From Stictocephala bisonia (Eukaryota > Arthropoda > Insecta > Hemiptera > Membracidae), in assembly GCA_035578905.1 (NCBI GenBank), contig JAQJVL010001195.1:62001-126000 (forward strand): a stretch of DNA of 64,000 bases, in the 5' to 3' direction. Positions within the stretch are counted from its first letter, which is position 1; the number at the start of each line of letters is the position of its first letter. The notes beneath the pieces were generated by a model that had not been told where the DNA came from, searched no databases, and saw only the letters and a program-made list of their open reading frames with translations. Positions 1 to 12,475 of the stretch are shown here, in pieces. The translations under genes and the position numbers were made by a program.

Positions 1-436
1 GGCGTCTGTAGTAGCTAAAAACGTGGTTTCTAATTGCAGTTTTCTCAAAATCGTCTAGCTGTGTAACTATTGACTTGTATGGTTTTCTTCTTCTTGGGGT
101 AGTAAGCTTAGGGATGGTAGGTCTAGGAGTATTTTGCCTGGATTTATTACTTACAGCTGATTCAGGTATTGGTGATTGATCCGTTTCTTCAAAACTTTGA
201 GGGTTGACACTAGAGTTTCCTTCATTTTCCACTGCTTGTTTTAGTTGCGACTTGATCCGCACCAATGTTCTTCGTGAAATGTTACATGCGGCGACCACTC
301 TTTCAGATACTTTTTTCACATCTAATAATGGACCTTTCTTGTCACGTTCCCGCTCAAAGTAATGTAACACCGATGCAATTATAGTTCTGGCTTGAGAGTT
401 ATAAGTAAACCCACGTTTTTCACTTGATGGCGGCAT
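1..436 (-). CDS. Tc1/IS630-type (DDE_3 family) transposase, N-terminal part, cut by window edge
   Basis: An uninterrupted reading frame runs leftward from an ATG at 436-434 to the window edge (about 145 codons). It starts MPPSSEKRGFTYNSQAR, then has a helix-rich segment (FERERDKKG, then VSERVVAACNISRRTLVRIK) that looks like a helix-turn-helix DNA-binding unit. An acidic/Ser-Pro linker follows, then the block RRRKPYKSIVTQLDDFEKTA followed by IRNHVFSYY. A basic-Pro block followed by LDDFDKxAIRR and a YSFY-like motif is, from family knowledge, the usual start of insect IS630/Tc1-mariner transposases with a DDE_3 catalytic domain. The catalytic domain would lie left of the window. The upstream DNA (437-560) is plain AT-rich. 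No stop or frameshift is visible in this part, so the copy could be intact or a recent relic. The family call is inference from memory of homologues. Confidence 0.7.
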   Translation of the reverse strand, partial: MPPSSEKRGFTYNSQARTIIASVLHYFERERDKKGPLLDVKKVSERVVAACNISRRTLVRIKSQLKQAVENEGNSSVNPQSFEETDQSPIPESAVSNKSRQNTPRPTIPKLTTPRRRKPYKSIVTQLDDFEKTAIRNHVFSYYRR

Positions 437-1039
437 AATCGTGCACAAAAAATTAAAACATTCACTAAACAAAAAAATATCACTTGGGAAAAATTAAACT
501 ATTTAAACAATTAAAAAAATAATAAATAAACCAACTATGTGTAATGTATTCGTTACAAGTTATCCCGGGAAGTATCCACATCTAACTGAAAACTACCCTG
601 ACACCCTGGACAACCATTACTGCTAAGAGTGGTGAATCACCAACCCCTTCGCGGAAAAATATTAGCGCACATATTAGACTACGGTTAGTCATCAACAAGT
701 TCAATGTCCTAACCAGTCTTGTTGTCCCATGTCCCATATCTGCACACTGCACGACTATGGGAGAAGGCAAGAGTACCGTACCTTATTTCAAAGTACTCTT
801 AAAATAATATCGTATCATGATAACGTTGTATGAGAAATGTAAAACATTTAACAAATCATACAGTATTCCGGCTAAAAAATAACTTTCGACCATTATTTAT
901 AATCAAAGCACATCGTGTTTTATATCACTTTTCTTAGTTTTGTTAGTACTTTACAAATGTTCTATTAAAATTGATATATTATGAGAAAGTAAAAAAAGTT
1001 AATAATTCTATTAGAGGGGCTAGTTGGTGACTCATTAAG
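437..1039. other. AT-rich intergenic DNA
   Basis: No gene, repeat array or inverted repeat recognised. Short frames here have no recognisable motif. Confidence 0.5.
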
Positions 1040-1109
1040 GAAACAGCCGCGTGCGCCGGGGGGAGGAAAGGACCGAAACAGCCGCGTGCGCCGGGGGGAG
1101 GAAAGGACC
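1040..1109. repeat. Two exact tandem copies of a 35 bp GC-rich unit
   Basis: The unit gaaacagccgcgtgcgccgg... ending ggaggaaaggacc occurs at 1040-1074 and again at 1075-1109 with no difference seen. It is much richer in GC than its surroundings. Confidence 0.9.
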
Positions 1110-2343
1110 AACACAGGTAGCTGGCGGGTCCGTGCGCCACCCTACCGTATACAGACTGTAGTTCTAACTTTGAGGTAGGCTGTGTAATATTTAAGCAGTA
1201 TACATTTACTGATATTTTTTTATAACTCAGTCCCACTAATCTGACCAAAATGCACACCCTAAAAATTATGAAGGTCATCTTAAAATAATAAAATTTGAAA
1301 GGTTTTAAAAATAGCCTATAGGCTATTATGATATGATTTGCGTTGTTACTTATTTATTTCACTGATATAATGTTGTTGGGTCCACGTTGTTTAATTGTTT
1401 CATCTGAAGAATACAAAGTAAAATTAAACTGTGATTTGCATCCAAGTAAAAAATGCATAATTTGCACGCGTTAATTTTAGATTTGTACAAATATTTTAAA
1501 TTTAGATTTTAATATAAAAATATTAAATACAGTTTAACATTATTCTTATGGGAGAATTCTCCTTCATTATTCTTAAGGTATCTGGAGCTAAGCCTCAACC
1601 AATTAATATTATTTTCTCGTCGTTGTAAAAAGTTAAAAAAATGAATAAAACCATATTTTAAGACAAACACCTCGGATATCAGTAGTTCCGTGTTCATTGT
1701 ACACAAACACTGATGGGAGTAATGTCTTCACTCGAATACGCTCCAATGCGCTCTGAGAAAAACAAAATAGTTTGTTCCTCTGGTATACGCTGCGCTACGC
1801 TACGCTGCGCTGAAAAACGCTACTAGTGTGTCTTGCATCTAATCAATGCATGATTTTGTTTTAAAAAATACGCTGCGCTGCGCTACGCTACGCCTTGCTG
1901 TCTGTCTGTTTTTACCCTTAGTGTGGATTACTCGTGTATTACTAACTAGACAGACTAAGAAATTGCCCAATAGCCATAGCAATGTTATCGCATAATCCAT
2001 ATCGCAAGGTGAATTGTGATATTGGTGACTTTGCTAACAAGCTAAATCTCGTTGTATAAATAGAACGGATTAATTGTTCGTCTGTTGGTCCAATCAATTG
2101 CCAAATACGAACAATTATAGCGACCTCTAATTGGGTACCATCATTCTGTGTTCGAGGGTGACACTAGCAACACGTGTTGGTTCTTGCTCTTACTTACTGT
2201 ATAAGTAAATATTAACCCTCAAGAATACGGGAGTATATTACACTACGGTGGAATATGAAGGCACCATAGTCATAGTCATTCCTCAGTTTGTAAAAGATTT
2301 TTTAATATACCCAATTCAAAAATTTAAGAGAACTTTAAAAACT
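1110..2343. other. Intergenic DNA with a short ctacgctgcg-type repeat
   Basis: Mostly AT-rich. At 1786-1822 and 1868-1894 there are runs of the pentamers tacgc and tgcgc (for example tacgctgcgctacgctacgc), a degenerate 5 bp microsatellite split by about 45 bases. Nothing else was recognised. Confidence 0.5.
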
Positions 2344-3749
2344 CATTATCGTTAGCTCGAAGGTTGAGATGACAGACAGTTAAGTTAGGTTAGAAATATG
2401 GGTATGTTACGCCGATTTCATTTTCGTTAGCTCGAAGGTTGAGATGACAGACAGTTAAGTTAGGTTAGAGATGGGTATGTTACGCCGATGTCATTTTCGT
2501 AAGCTCCAAGGTTGAGATGACAGACAGTTAAGTTAGGTTAGAGATGAGTATGTTACGCCGATGTCATTTTCGTAAGCTCCAAGGTTGAGATGACTGACAG
2601 TTAAGTTAGGTTAGAGATGGGTATGTTACGCCGATGTCATTTTCGTAAGCTCCAAGGTTGAGATGACAGACAGTTAAGTTAGGTTAGAGATGGGTATGTT
2701 ACGCCGATGTCATTTTCGTTAGCTCGAAGGTTGAGATGACAGACAGTTAAGTTAAGTTAGAGGTATGGGTATGTTACGCCGATGCCATTTTCGTTAGCTC
2801 GAAGGTTGAGATGACAGACAGTTAAGTTAAGTTAGAGGTATGGGTATGTTACGCCGATGCCATTTTCGTAAGCTCCAAGGTTGAGATGACAGACAGTTAA
2901 GTTAGGTTAGAGATGGGTATGTTACGCCGATGCCATTTTCGTTAGCTCGAAGGTTGAGATGACAGACAGTTAAGTTAAGTTAGAGGTATGGGTATGTTAC
3001 GCCGATGTCATTTTTGTTAGCTCCAAGGTTGAGATGACAGACAGTTAAGTTAAGTTAGAGGTATGGGTATGTTACGCCGATGCCATTTTCGTTAGCTCGA
3101 AGGTTGAGATGACAGACAGTTAAGTTAGGTTAGAGATGGGTATGTTACGCCGATGCCATTTTCGTAAGCTCCAAGGTTGAGATGACAGACAGTTAAGTTA
3201 AGTTAGAGGTATGGGTATGTTACGCCGATGCCATTTTCGTAAGCTCCAAGGTTGAGATGACAGACAGTTAAGTTAGGTTAGAGATGGGTATGTTACGCCG
3301 ATGCCATTTTCGTAAGCTCCAAGGTTGAGATGACAGACAGTTAAGTTAAGTTAGAGGTATGGGTATGTTACGCCGATGCCATTTTCGTAAGCTCCAAGGT
3401 TGAGATGACAGACAGTTAAGTTAGGTTAGAGATGGGTATGTTACGCCGATGCCATTTTCGTAATCTCCAAGGTTGAGATGACAGACAGTTAAGTTAGGTT
3501 AGAGATGGGTATGTTACGCCGATGCCATTTTCGTAAGCTCCAAGGTTGAGATGACAGACAGTTAAGTTAAGTTAGAGGTATGGGTATGTTACGCCGATGC
3601 CATTTTCGTAAGCTCCAAGGTTGAGATGACAGACAGTTAAGTTAGGTTAGAGATGGGTATGTTACGCCGATGCCATTTTCGTAAGCTCCAAGGTAGAGAT
3701 GACAGACAGTTAAGTTAGGTTAGAGGTATGGGTATGTTACGCCGATGTT
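2344..3749. repeat. Tandem satellite, 73/75 bp unit, about 19 copies
   Basis: The unit runs from cattttcgtaagctccaagg through ttgagatgacagacagttaa to gggtatgttacgccgatg. Two monomer types interleave: a 73 bp form (gttaggttagagatggg) and a 75 bp form (gttaagttagaggtatggg). A second polymorphism (gttagctcgaagg versus gtaagctccaagg) assorts with them. Divergence between units is only a few percent. Nothing suggests coding capacity. Confidence 0.95.
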
Positions 3750-4086
3750 ATATATGTTATCAAATGACAGTTATGTTCTCTGTGGATTATGTAACCGGTG
3801 CAAGCACCACATAATAATGTTTCCGGTCAGACTGTATGATAGGCCACGACATAACATTGCATGGCTAAAACTGATCTCTCAATAGGTTTCAGACATCTCA
3901 ATCAAAACTGTACAAATTTCAAAAGTGTAATACAAAATAAAAATAAATTGATAACAGTAAACTAAAAATTCTTAAGTGTTTATCTCATGTTAATAATAAT
4001 AATAATAAATAACAAGCGATAAGTGATTAATGTTCCCAAATTCATTGTTTAAAATTGATTGTTGCTATGGGATCATATTATCAAAC
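3750..4086. other. AT-rich spacer
   Basis: Contains a short (aat)n run at about 3992-4006. Nothing else was recognised. Confidence 0.5.
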
Positions 4087-4365
4087 CTGCCTGTACACGC
4101 ACTATAATATATGAAATACACAACACCCCTGTCCCTACACGCACTACAATAGACGAAAATACACAACATCCCTGCCCTACACGCACTACAATATACGAAT
4201 ATACACAACACCCGTCCCTACACGCACTATGATATCCGAAAATACACAACACCCCTGCCCTTACACGCACTACAATAGACGACAATAAGCAACACCCCTG
4301 CCCCTACACGCACTAAAATAAACAAAAATAAATAACACCCCTGCACCTACACGCACAATAATAGA
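4087..4365. repeat. Degenerate ~43 bp tandem repeat
   Basis: Six or so imperfect copies of a unit containing tacacgcactacaatatacg, then aaaatacacaacacccctgcc. Copies differ by substitutions and small indels. The array leads directly into two copies of the 36 bp G-rich minisatellite found elsewhere in the window. Confidence 0.85.
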
Positions 4366-4377
4366 TACACCCACATT

Positions 4378-4456
4378 ACCACTGTACGTGTATAGGTGGG
4401 CGGGTGGGTCAGTACCACTGTACGTGTATGGGTGGGCGGGTGGGTCAATACCACTG
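4378..4456 (+). repeat. Two copies of the 36 bp G-quadruplex minisatellite
   Basis: The units read ccactgtacgtgtatgggtg followed by ggcgggtgggtcaatac. They are the same family as the long arrays at 26480-29205, 49605-50090 and 52675-53755. Confidence 0.9.
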
Positions 4457-5194
4457 TACAAAATGCTCTGCTTCATTTTAAGAAATACTTATCCACAGTC
4501 ACAGAGTAAAAAATTTGTTACCTTCAAACGTTTACTTATCATTGTGCGTGATGGTACATAATACCGATAAACGAATTATTAAATAAAAAAGTACATGAAT
4601 ACAGTAAATGTTATTCAAAATTCAACTAAAATAAAATAATAAATATAATAGAAGTTAGTCCCTTCATAAATAGCTAGCAAAATTGATGTCTGATTTTAAG
4701 ATTGTGCACATTGTCACACCTGAAAACACGTACAGTGACATTCTGAGGTACAATAATTATATTTGATACATTATATACCTTGCTAACAGACCGACAGCCG
4801 GACATTATAATTATAGAGGATAAGCCAAAGAAGGCTGTAGCGAATCACAAATAGCTACTGACCAGGTATGTACAGTACTGTGGTTAGTGGACGCGATACA
4901 ATCACGGATGTAGAAACCTGCATGCTAATTTTACGCCAAGCTAAATAATTGGAGTTCGACGGCCGAAGCCCTGACCTACCTATGACGCCCACCACGTCAA
5001 AGACACGGACACCATTGTCGGAACTTTCTCACCTGCCGTCACACGAGTGGGTTACAAACACAGCAGAAATAACGGCTGAGTTGCCCACTCAGTGAGTAAT
5101 GTACTCGGTTATTGTTTTGACTGCAACAATTATAACCTCCTGGTGTGGGTGTTTCTTACCAACAGAACTGCCACAACACATTTTAAACATGCAG
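4457..5194. other. Intergenic DNA
   Basis: AT-rich to about 4880, then a mixed-composition stretch to 5150. No gene or repeat recognised. Confidence 0.4.
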
Positions 5195-5300
5195 TAGTGG
5201 TACAATATCAATACCACCGTCTGTTTATGTGCTGGTGGGTGGGTTAATACCACTGTACATGTCTGGGTGGGTCACTACGTATATCGGAGGGCGGGTGGAG
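5195..5300 (+). repeat. Decayed copies of the 36 bp minisatellite
   Basis: Around 5200-5300 the pieces caataccacc, gctggtgggtgggttaatac, cactgtacatgtctgggtgg and cggagggcgggtgg match the 36 bp family with several substitutions. It is an old fragment. Confidence 0.65.
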
Positions 5301-7865
5301 TTAGGGGGCATGTTCAGTTTATAGTTATCTTAAAATTTAGGCCTACTATTCATGGTTTAATATGTGTTATATATTTGTTTATATTCTACCTGTACGGACA
5401 TACATAATCAATTGTTATGTGACACTTGAGGTGGCCGTTCCCTAAAGTACCAAGCCACCGTTGGGAAGTCAACAGCCGTCTTACCGTCAGCGGGCCAAAA
5501 AGTGCTTTTCTCTTTCAACTGTACGGTTCGTGTTTATTTTTATAATGAGTTATAGCATTGATTTTACTATACAGAGCGTAAAATCAATGGTTATAGTGAT
5601 TGATGTATCATTGAAGGGCCTTTCTAGTGGACCATACGTTGGTATTAAGATGTTTTAAATGTAAAAATCATAAAGAATGAATTTTAAAGTTTCACATATT
5701 TAACTGTAAAAGAGTATTAAATAATCAATGTTTTACATAAGAAAAACACTAATGATCTACTATAATTAAATTACACTTCAAGTGTTACGGGCCGAATCGT
5801 TGAAACAAAAATTCATGGTTTTGGCGGTTTTCGCGGAGAAACGACCCCCTTAATCTACCTGGTGAACTTAATTTTACAATTACACATCTCTGCTACCCTA
5901 TTTTCCGTGAAATCCCACTTATGTATATAATTGGTTGGTAGCGTAATTTGTTGAACTCCAACGTCACAAACTAAATTCTCAGTTCGATCCCAAGAAAGTG
6001 TTGAAATATATTGGCTAATAACCACGACCTTTCATTTTTGTCATTGGGCATTCATCCGCTTATACACACTCATCACACATCCAGGACATATACCTGCCTG
6101 CCTGGTCCATGGCCTACTTGTAACGGTCGGTCACAGTCGGGACGCCCAACCAAAGGAAAGTGTTCCAGATCTTTCCTTAGTCATTCCTTACAGCCAGAGA
6201 AAACTTCAAAGAATTAATTATGTTCAGGACAGCCTGCGAAAGTTGGCCACGGCGTTAAGAGAACAATTAGCCTCTTTGCTACTTAGCAAATTGAATTTTA
6301 CCTGGAGAGAGTCCCAGTGTAAGGGGTAGTCCCCCATTTGACGCACGCCTGACAGAAGTTCGTGTATGTGAATTTATCACAGTTAATTTCTAAATTTGAC
6401 TGAACGAATGTGTAACTATATATATGGATGTTGCAGAGTCTGAATATTTAATTTAACAATCACCACTAAAATTAAAGATTACCCTACAACGAAAATACAA
6501 AATACCAAATTAGAGAGTACAATTTTATAGTATAAAGAATAATATTTATGTAGTTTAGTCAGAAGCTACGTACTCACAGTTCGAATGGTTGATAGTTCAA
6601 TAAACTGATAGTTGGAGAATAGCCTAAGATATACAGAGTGTAACATAAAAAGGTGCACTGGCTATATATCTTCGGATTCTACACCCAAAAGCAAAAAATA
6701 GAGAGAAACATTTATTGACATTCCACTTTACTTTCAGTCAGCCAATTTATGAGTTTTACAAAATTTACTATATACATATTGTAAATGGATCTAGATATTG
6801 ATTTGAAACGTTGCAACACTAATTTCTATTGTGGTGTTGAATTTGAAGTTTATACCTTTTACCATTTCAAAATGGCAACTACTTTTATTTATCAAAGCTA
6901 AATAACTTAAAAAAGGTAATATTTAGACAAAAAAAATCAATAGAATCAAAATTGGTTTTTTTTTTTTTTTTTAATACAAATTATTGTTATAAAAATGTTA
7001 AAACCCGGTTGGCATGCTGTTTTTATGATCCGTAGAATACTAATTTTTACCAACCAAATAAATTGTGATCAGAGTTTAGTTTCGTGCATGGTAGTACCAA
7101 GAGGAACCATCTAAGGCTACCAGGAAATACACAGCTACATACACAATCTACAGTGAAACAATGTATCAACTTGACTACTAACGTTTCGACCATCCAACGA
7201 TTTCCTAATACCAATTAGTCCATTTCAGATATCATCGCAGCAATACTCGTAATTCGTTCTCAGCGTGACGTCACAGTTAATACTAGCCTGAGTAAACATT
7301 ATTGGGGCCGTTGAACTTCCGGTTTAACCGGATATAACCTGCTACTTTGCTGATACGACATACAGTACTCAACGTAACATATAATAAGAATTTCACAGGC
7401 TAAAACAAAAATTATTTTACAAAAAGACACGTTTCACCACCAACAATACCCACAATATTAGTGGAATTGAGTTTTCTAGTTTGAATAAAATGACACTATA
7501 CACTATAATAGCATTCACGTCAGAATTAAAAGGAAACGAAAATCAGTACTGTAATTGCCTGCAAGGTATATCATCGTTTAATTATGGGGCCTATAGAGTA
7601 CAAAGTAGGCCTACTGCAAAACAACAAAAAACAAAAACCTGCTAAGATTTTATAGATACCAATATAAATGGGGTCTTACCAGTTCCATCAAATTTACAAA
7701 CTAAACGTCATCAGAAAATTTTGTTATGCTCATTTTTGATTCCATACTTTCTGGAATGTTTTTATCAACGATTTAAATCGTTTTATCTTAATAATTTAAT
7801 TTTAAGTAATAAGTAAACTGTGATAATAGACGTTTGAAATGTCACCATTTCCATTTCTAATAATG
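5301..7865. other. AT-rich intergenic DNA, no gene recognised
   Basis: Contains a poly-T run at about 6955-6972 and isolated non-homologous short frames (for example 5461-5658 and 6011-6217) with no motif I can identify. Confidence 0.4.
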
Positions 7866-10306
7866 ACATTAATAGGCAGGACAACCCCTTGACGATGGTG
7901 ACAAACTTAGTAAATATAAGTTGTGTTAGGTATCATTAGGCAGCACAGTCCCTTGGCGATGATGTCAAACTGAGTAGGCCTAAATATAAGTGGTGTTTGG
8001 TATCATTAGGCAGGACAACCCCTTGACGATGGTGACAAACTTAGTAAATATAAGTTGTGTTAGGTATCATTAGGCAGCACAGTCCCTTGGCGATGATGTC
8101 AAACTGAGTAGGCCTAAATATAAGTGGTGTTTGGTATCATTTGGCAGGACAACCCCTTGACGATGGTGTCAAACTTAGTAAATATAAGTTGTGTTAGGTA
8201 TCATTAGGCAGCACAGTCCCTTGGCGATGATGTCAAACTGAGTAGGCCTAAATATAAGTGGTGTTTGGTATCATTAGGCAGGACAACCCCTTGACGATGG
8301 TGTCAAACTTAGTAAATATAAGTTGTGTTAGGTATCATTAGGCAGCACAGTCCCTTGGCGATGATGTCAAACTGAGTAGGCCTAAATATAAGTGGTGTTT
8401 GGTATCATTAGGCAGGACAACCCCTTGACGATGGTGTCAAACTTAGTAAATATAAGTTGTGTTTGGTATCATTAGGCAGGACAACCCCTTGACGATGGTG
8501 TCAAACTTAGTAAATATAAGTTGTGTTAGGTATCATTAGGCAGCACAGTCCCTTGGCGATGATGTCAAACTGAGTAGGCCTAAATATAAGTGGTGTTTGG
8601 TATCATTAGGCAGGACAACCCCTTGACGATGGTGTCAAACTTAGTAAATATAAGTTGTGTTTGGTATCATTAGGCAGGACAACCCCTTGACGATGGTGTC
8701 AAACTTAGTAAATATAAGTTGTGTTTGGTATCATTAGGCAGGACAACCCCTTGACGATGGTGTCAAACTTAGTAAATATAAGTGGTGTTTGGTATCATTT
8801 GGCAGGACAACCCCTTGACTATGGTGTCAAAGTTAGTAAATATAAGTGGTGTTTGGTATCGTTAGGCAGAACAGTCCCTTGGCGATGATGTCAAACTTAG
8901 TAAATATAAGTGGTGTTTGGTATCATTAGGCAGGATAACCCCTTGACGATGGTGTCAAACTTAGTAAATATAAGTTGTGTTTGGTATCATTAGGCAGGAC
9001 AACCCCTTGACGATGGTGTCAAAGTTAGTAAATATAAGTGGTGTTTGGTATCGTTAGGCAGGACAGTCCCTTGGCGATGATGTCAAACTTAGTAAATATA
9101 AGTGGTGTTTGGTATCATTAGGCAGGACAACCCCTTGACGATGGTGTCAAACTTAGTAAATATAAGTTGTGTTAGGTATCATTAGGCAGCACAGTCCCTT
9201 GGCGATGATGTCAAACTGAGTAGGCCTAAATATAAGTGGTGTTTGGTATCATTAGGCAGGACAACCCCTTGACGATGGTGTCAAACTTAGTAAATATAAG
9301 TTGTGTTTGGTATCATTAGGCAGGACAACCCCTTGACGATGGTGTCAAACTTAGTAAATATAAGTTGTGTTTGGTATCATTAGGCAGGACAACCCCTTGA
9401 CGATGGTGTCAAACTTAGTAAATATAAGTGGTGTTTGGTATCATTTGGCAGGACAACCCCTTGACGATGGTGTCAAAGTTAGTAAATATAAGTGGTGTTT
9501 GGTATCGTTAGGCAGGACAGTCCCTTGGCGATGATGTCAAACTTAGTAAATATAAGTGGTGTTTGGTATCATTAGGCAGGACAGTCACTTGGCGATGATG
9601 TCAAACTTAGTAAATATAAGTGGTGTTTGGTATCATTAGGCAGGATAACCCCTTGACGATGGTGTCAAACTTAGTAAATATAAGTGGTATTTGGTATCAT
9701 TAGGCAGGACAGTCCCTTGACGATGGTGTCAAACTTAGTAAATATAAGTGGTGTTTGGTATCATTAGGCAGGACAGTCCCTTGACGATGATGTCACTGTG
9801 AGGAAATATAAGTGGTGTTTGTTATCATTAGACAGGAAACCCCCTTGACGATGCTGTCACTGTGAGGAAATATAAGTGGTGTTTGGTATCATTAGACAGG
9901 AAACCCCCTTGACGATGCTGTCACTGTGAGGAAATATAAGTGGTGTTTGGTATCATTAGGCAGGACAGTCCCTTGACGATGATGTCAAACTTAGTAAATA
10001 TAAGTAGTGTTCCGTATTATTAGACAGTAAAACACCTTGACGATGCTATCAAACTAAGTAAATATAAGTGGTATTTTGTATCATTAGGCTCTTGACGATG
10101 ATGTCAAACTTAGTAAATATAAGTAGTGTTCCGTATTATTAGACAGTAAAACACCTTGACGATGCTATCAAACTAAGTAAATATAAGTGGTATTTTGTAT
10201 CATTAGGCTCTTGACGATGGTGTCAAACTTAGTAAATATAAGTAGTTTTCCGTATTTTAGACAATAAAACACCTTGACGATGCTATCAACCTGAGTAGGC
10301 CTAAAT
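7866..10306. repeat. Tandem satellite, 64/70 bp units, about 37 copies
   Basis: The basic unit starts ggtatcattaggcaggacaa, continues ccccttgacgatggtgtcaa and ends acttagtaaatataagttgt plus gttt (64 bp). A 70 bp variant carries agcacagtcccttggcg and an insertion containing taggcctaaatata. In the left part the 64 and 70 bp forms alternate, giving a ~134 bp higher-order unit. Toward the right the 64 bp form dominates and copies become degenerate from about 9790, with deletions such as tcattaggctcttgacg. Confidence 0.95.
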
Positions 10307-10524
10307 ACCCTATACCTTTTTTCCAAAATAACTATTTAAAATAATACAACTATCCCTCTTTTACTTATTTAATATCGTTATTTCATAATTAATTAGACTG
10401 TTAATATGTAACAATTGTAACCAAATCCCTAAAGGTCAATCATGAATAGATGGGATAAAACTAAAATAAATCTGGGATGTGCAGTCATTGGGCAAATTAA
10501 CAAGTTTTTATTTGTTTCTTTTAA

Positions 10525-10948
10525 GAGTCTGCAGAGTATGTCAGCCATGTTAGTTTTTATCCCATAAGATCAACGTTATTTGCGGATCCATATTTTGTCG
10601 TTAGTTACTCACCAAAAGTTGTGTATGATGCGACATTTTAAACGTTATGATATTGTGCATTGGGTTTGCTTTTGATATTTTGAATAAGTAGGCCTACGTC
10701 TAGTTTTAAAAAATTGGTGAAAATAAAAACTTCAAAGTAAATGTTTGTTATACTTTTTGTATAAAACTAATTAGGATTTCGAAAAGCAATTCCAACGCGT
10801 AATTTCATTCCTGATCAAATGCAATTTGTTTGGAAAAATCCGTTTAAAAATAACCGTTTAATTTGGATACGCGTGATCGTATGTCCGGTTAGAAAATTAC
10901 ATTGTTCTTATGGTCTTAAAACCAACATGACCGACAGCCTCTGCAGAC
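10525..10948. mobile_element. TTAA-flanked MITE, copy 1
   Basis: The element is bounded by TTAA at 10521-10524 and 10949-10952. The left end gagtctgcagag...gtcagccatg and the right end catgaccgacagcctctgcagact form long terminal inverted repeats of roughly 50 bp that also include atcccataag / cttatggtcttaaa. It has no coding capacity. The same sequence occurs at 39612-40026, 42450-42852 and 58872-59285. A TTAA duplication suggests piggyBac-type mobilisation, but the termini are not the usual CCY, so the superfamily is unproven. Confidence 0.8.
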
Positions 10949-10952
10949 TTAA

Positions 10953-11169
10953 ACGCTCGTTTTTTGTAAAAATCAAAATACTGAAATAGTGTAAGACAAC
11001 AGCTACGCGTGCCGGGTACTTAAGTCATCAGTTCAGTGGTGAGCTGTTTGACGTCCCCCATTGGCGGAGTAAATATAGGACAGTTTTGTGGTTCAATGTA
11101 GAAAAGGTTATATTGAATAGATATTTTAGAACTTTACAAGTTATCACTCCAGCAAGAGGAAGAAATACA
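10953..11169. other. Spacer between MITE and 32 bp array
   Basis: Nothing recognised. Confidence 0.4.
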
Positions 11170-11710
11170 AAAACCAATAACGTAGGCTAGTTTTAAACAA
11201 GAGAACCAACAACGTAGACTAGTTTTAAACAAGAGAACCAACAACGTAGGCTAGTTTCAAACAAGAGAACCAACAACGTAGACTAGTTTTAAACAAAAGA
11301 ACCAACAACGTAGGCTAGTTTTAAACAAGAGAACCAACAACGTAGACTAGTTTTAAACAAGAGAACCAACAACGTAGGCTAGTTTTAAACAAGAGAACCA
11401 ACAACGTAGACTAGTTTTAAACAAGAGAACCAATAACGTAGGCTAGTTTTAAACAAGAGAACCAACAACGTAGACTAGTTTTAAACAAGAGAACCAACAA
11501 CGTAGGCTAGTTTTAAACAAGAGAACTAACAACGTAGGCTAGTTTTAAACAAGAGAACCAACAACGTAGGCTAGTTTTAAACAAGAGAACCAACAACGTA
11601 GGCTAGTTTTAAACAAGAGAACCAACAACGTAGGCTAGTTTTAAACAAGAGAACCAACAACGTAGGCTAGTTTTAAACAAGAGAACCAACAACGTAGGCT
11701 AGTTTTAAAC
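11170..11710. repeat. Tandem repeat, 32 bp unit, about 17 copies
   Basis: The unit is acgtaggctagttttaaaca then agagaaccaaca. In the first half copies with gtagac and gtaggc alternate, giving a 64 bp dimer. In the second half all copies carry gtaggc, as if homogenised separately. Very few other differences are visible. Confidence 0.95.
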
Positions 11711-12257
11711 TTTTACTTATGAATCCATTGGTACTGAGATTGCAAATATTTGTTATTACGGTAAGTACAGAGTGACAACCCTTACGAGAGGACACCAAAA
11801 GTTGTGTAAAACGTTAAAGTGCAGGCAGGTCAGCTTAATACACATCCGCCAAAAACCGCAAGAAATAATTATTTTTGTGGGGTTTTCCTCAGCGTAAAAA
11901 CCACCGAATTTAAACCATGCCCACAGATGACTAACTAACTATAGACAGGTTGTCCATAGTATAGAGAAACGTCCTGCGCTTGTTCGCTTGCTACCACCCA
12001 CTCATCCATACATATACGGTCGTATTGATCCAACCACCCTCGTATACACATTTACAGTGGTAGTTACCATCCACCCTTCCTTACACGCACAGAACTACTG
12101 ACATTGTCGCCCTCCAATACACATGTATGAGGGTGGGTAGTATCGACTTAAACAGATGAAGTGAAACTAGCAGGTTGAAACTATCAGCAGCTCAACGTTG
12201 TCATAAAAAAATAAAGAGTAATAGAGACACCGTTCACTCATTTATGTTATTCCTTAG
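11711..12257. other. Spacer with decayed 36 bp minisatellite
   Basis: At about 11990-12140 the pieces cacccactcatccatacata, tacagtggtagttacc and tatgagggtgggtagtatcg are degenerate remains of the 36 bp G-rich family, C-rich strand up at first and G-rich up at the end. Nothing else was recognised. Confidence 0.5.
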
Positions 12258-12475
12258 CGAGGAACAACTGCACTTACGGATTTAGTAGAACACATAATAA
12301 ATAACATCGAAGAAGGGGGAAATATCACCGGTACTTTTCTTGATCTGAGTAAAGCATTAGATGCTTAGATCATAGTTTAGTTCTGTCTCAAATAAGCTTC
12401 TTAGATATCAAGGAGGTGGTACTGCAGTTGTTCAACAGTTACTTAAATGAAGGAAAAGAGATTTATATTTTAAAA
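12258..12475 (+). pseudogene. LINE reverse transcriptase fragment (Jockey/CR1-like)
   Basis: The frame from 12258 translates to GTTALTDLVEHIINNIEEGG, then NITGTFLDLSKALDA and a stop. The +1 frame then continues LDHSLVLSQISF and LQLFNSYLNEGKEIYI. The motif FLDLSKAFDxxDH and the following FxSYLxxR block are the conserved RT palm region (first catalytic Asp, here in FLDLSKA) of Jockey/CR1-type LINEs. The fragment is about 70 codons, has one frameshift plus a stop, and has no adjoining upstream or downstream LINE sequence. It belongs to a different family from the LINE at 29-36 kb. Confidence 0.8.

Noticed and set aside
2344..11710. CRISPR-like appearance of regularly spaced repeats
   Set aside because: Units are contiguous tandem satellites with no unique spacers, in a eukaryotic transposon context.
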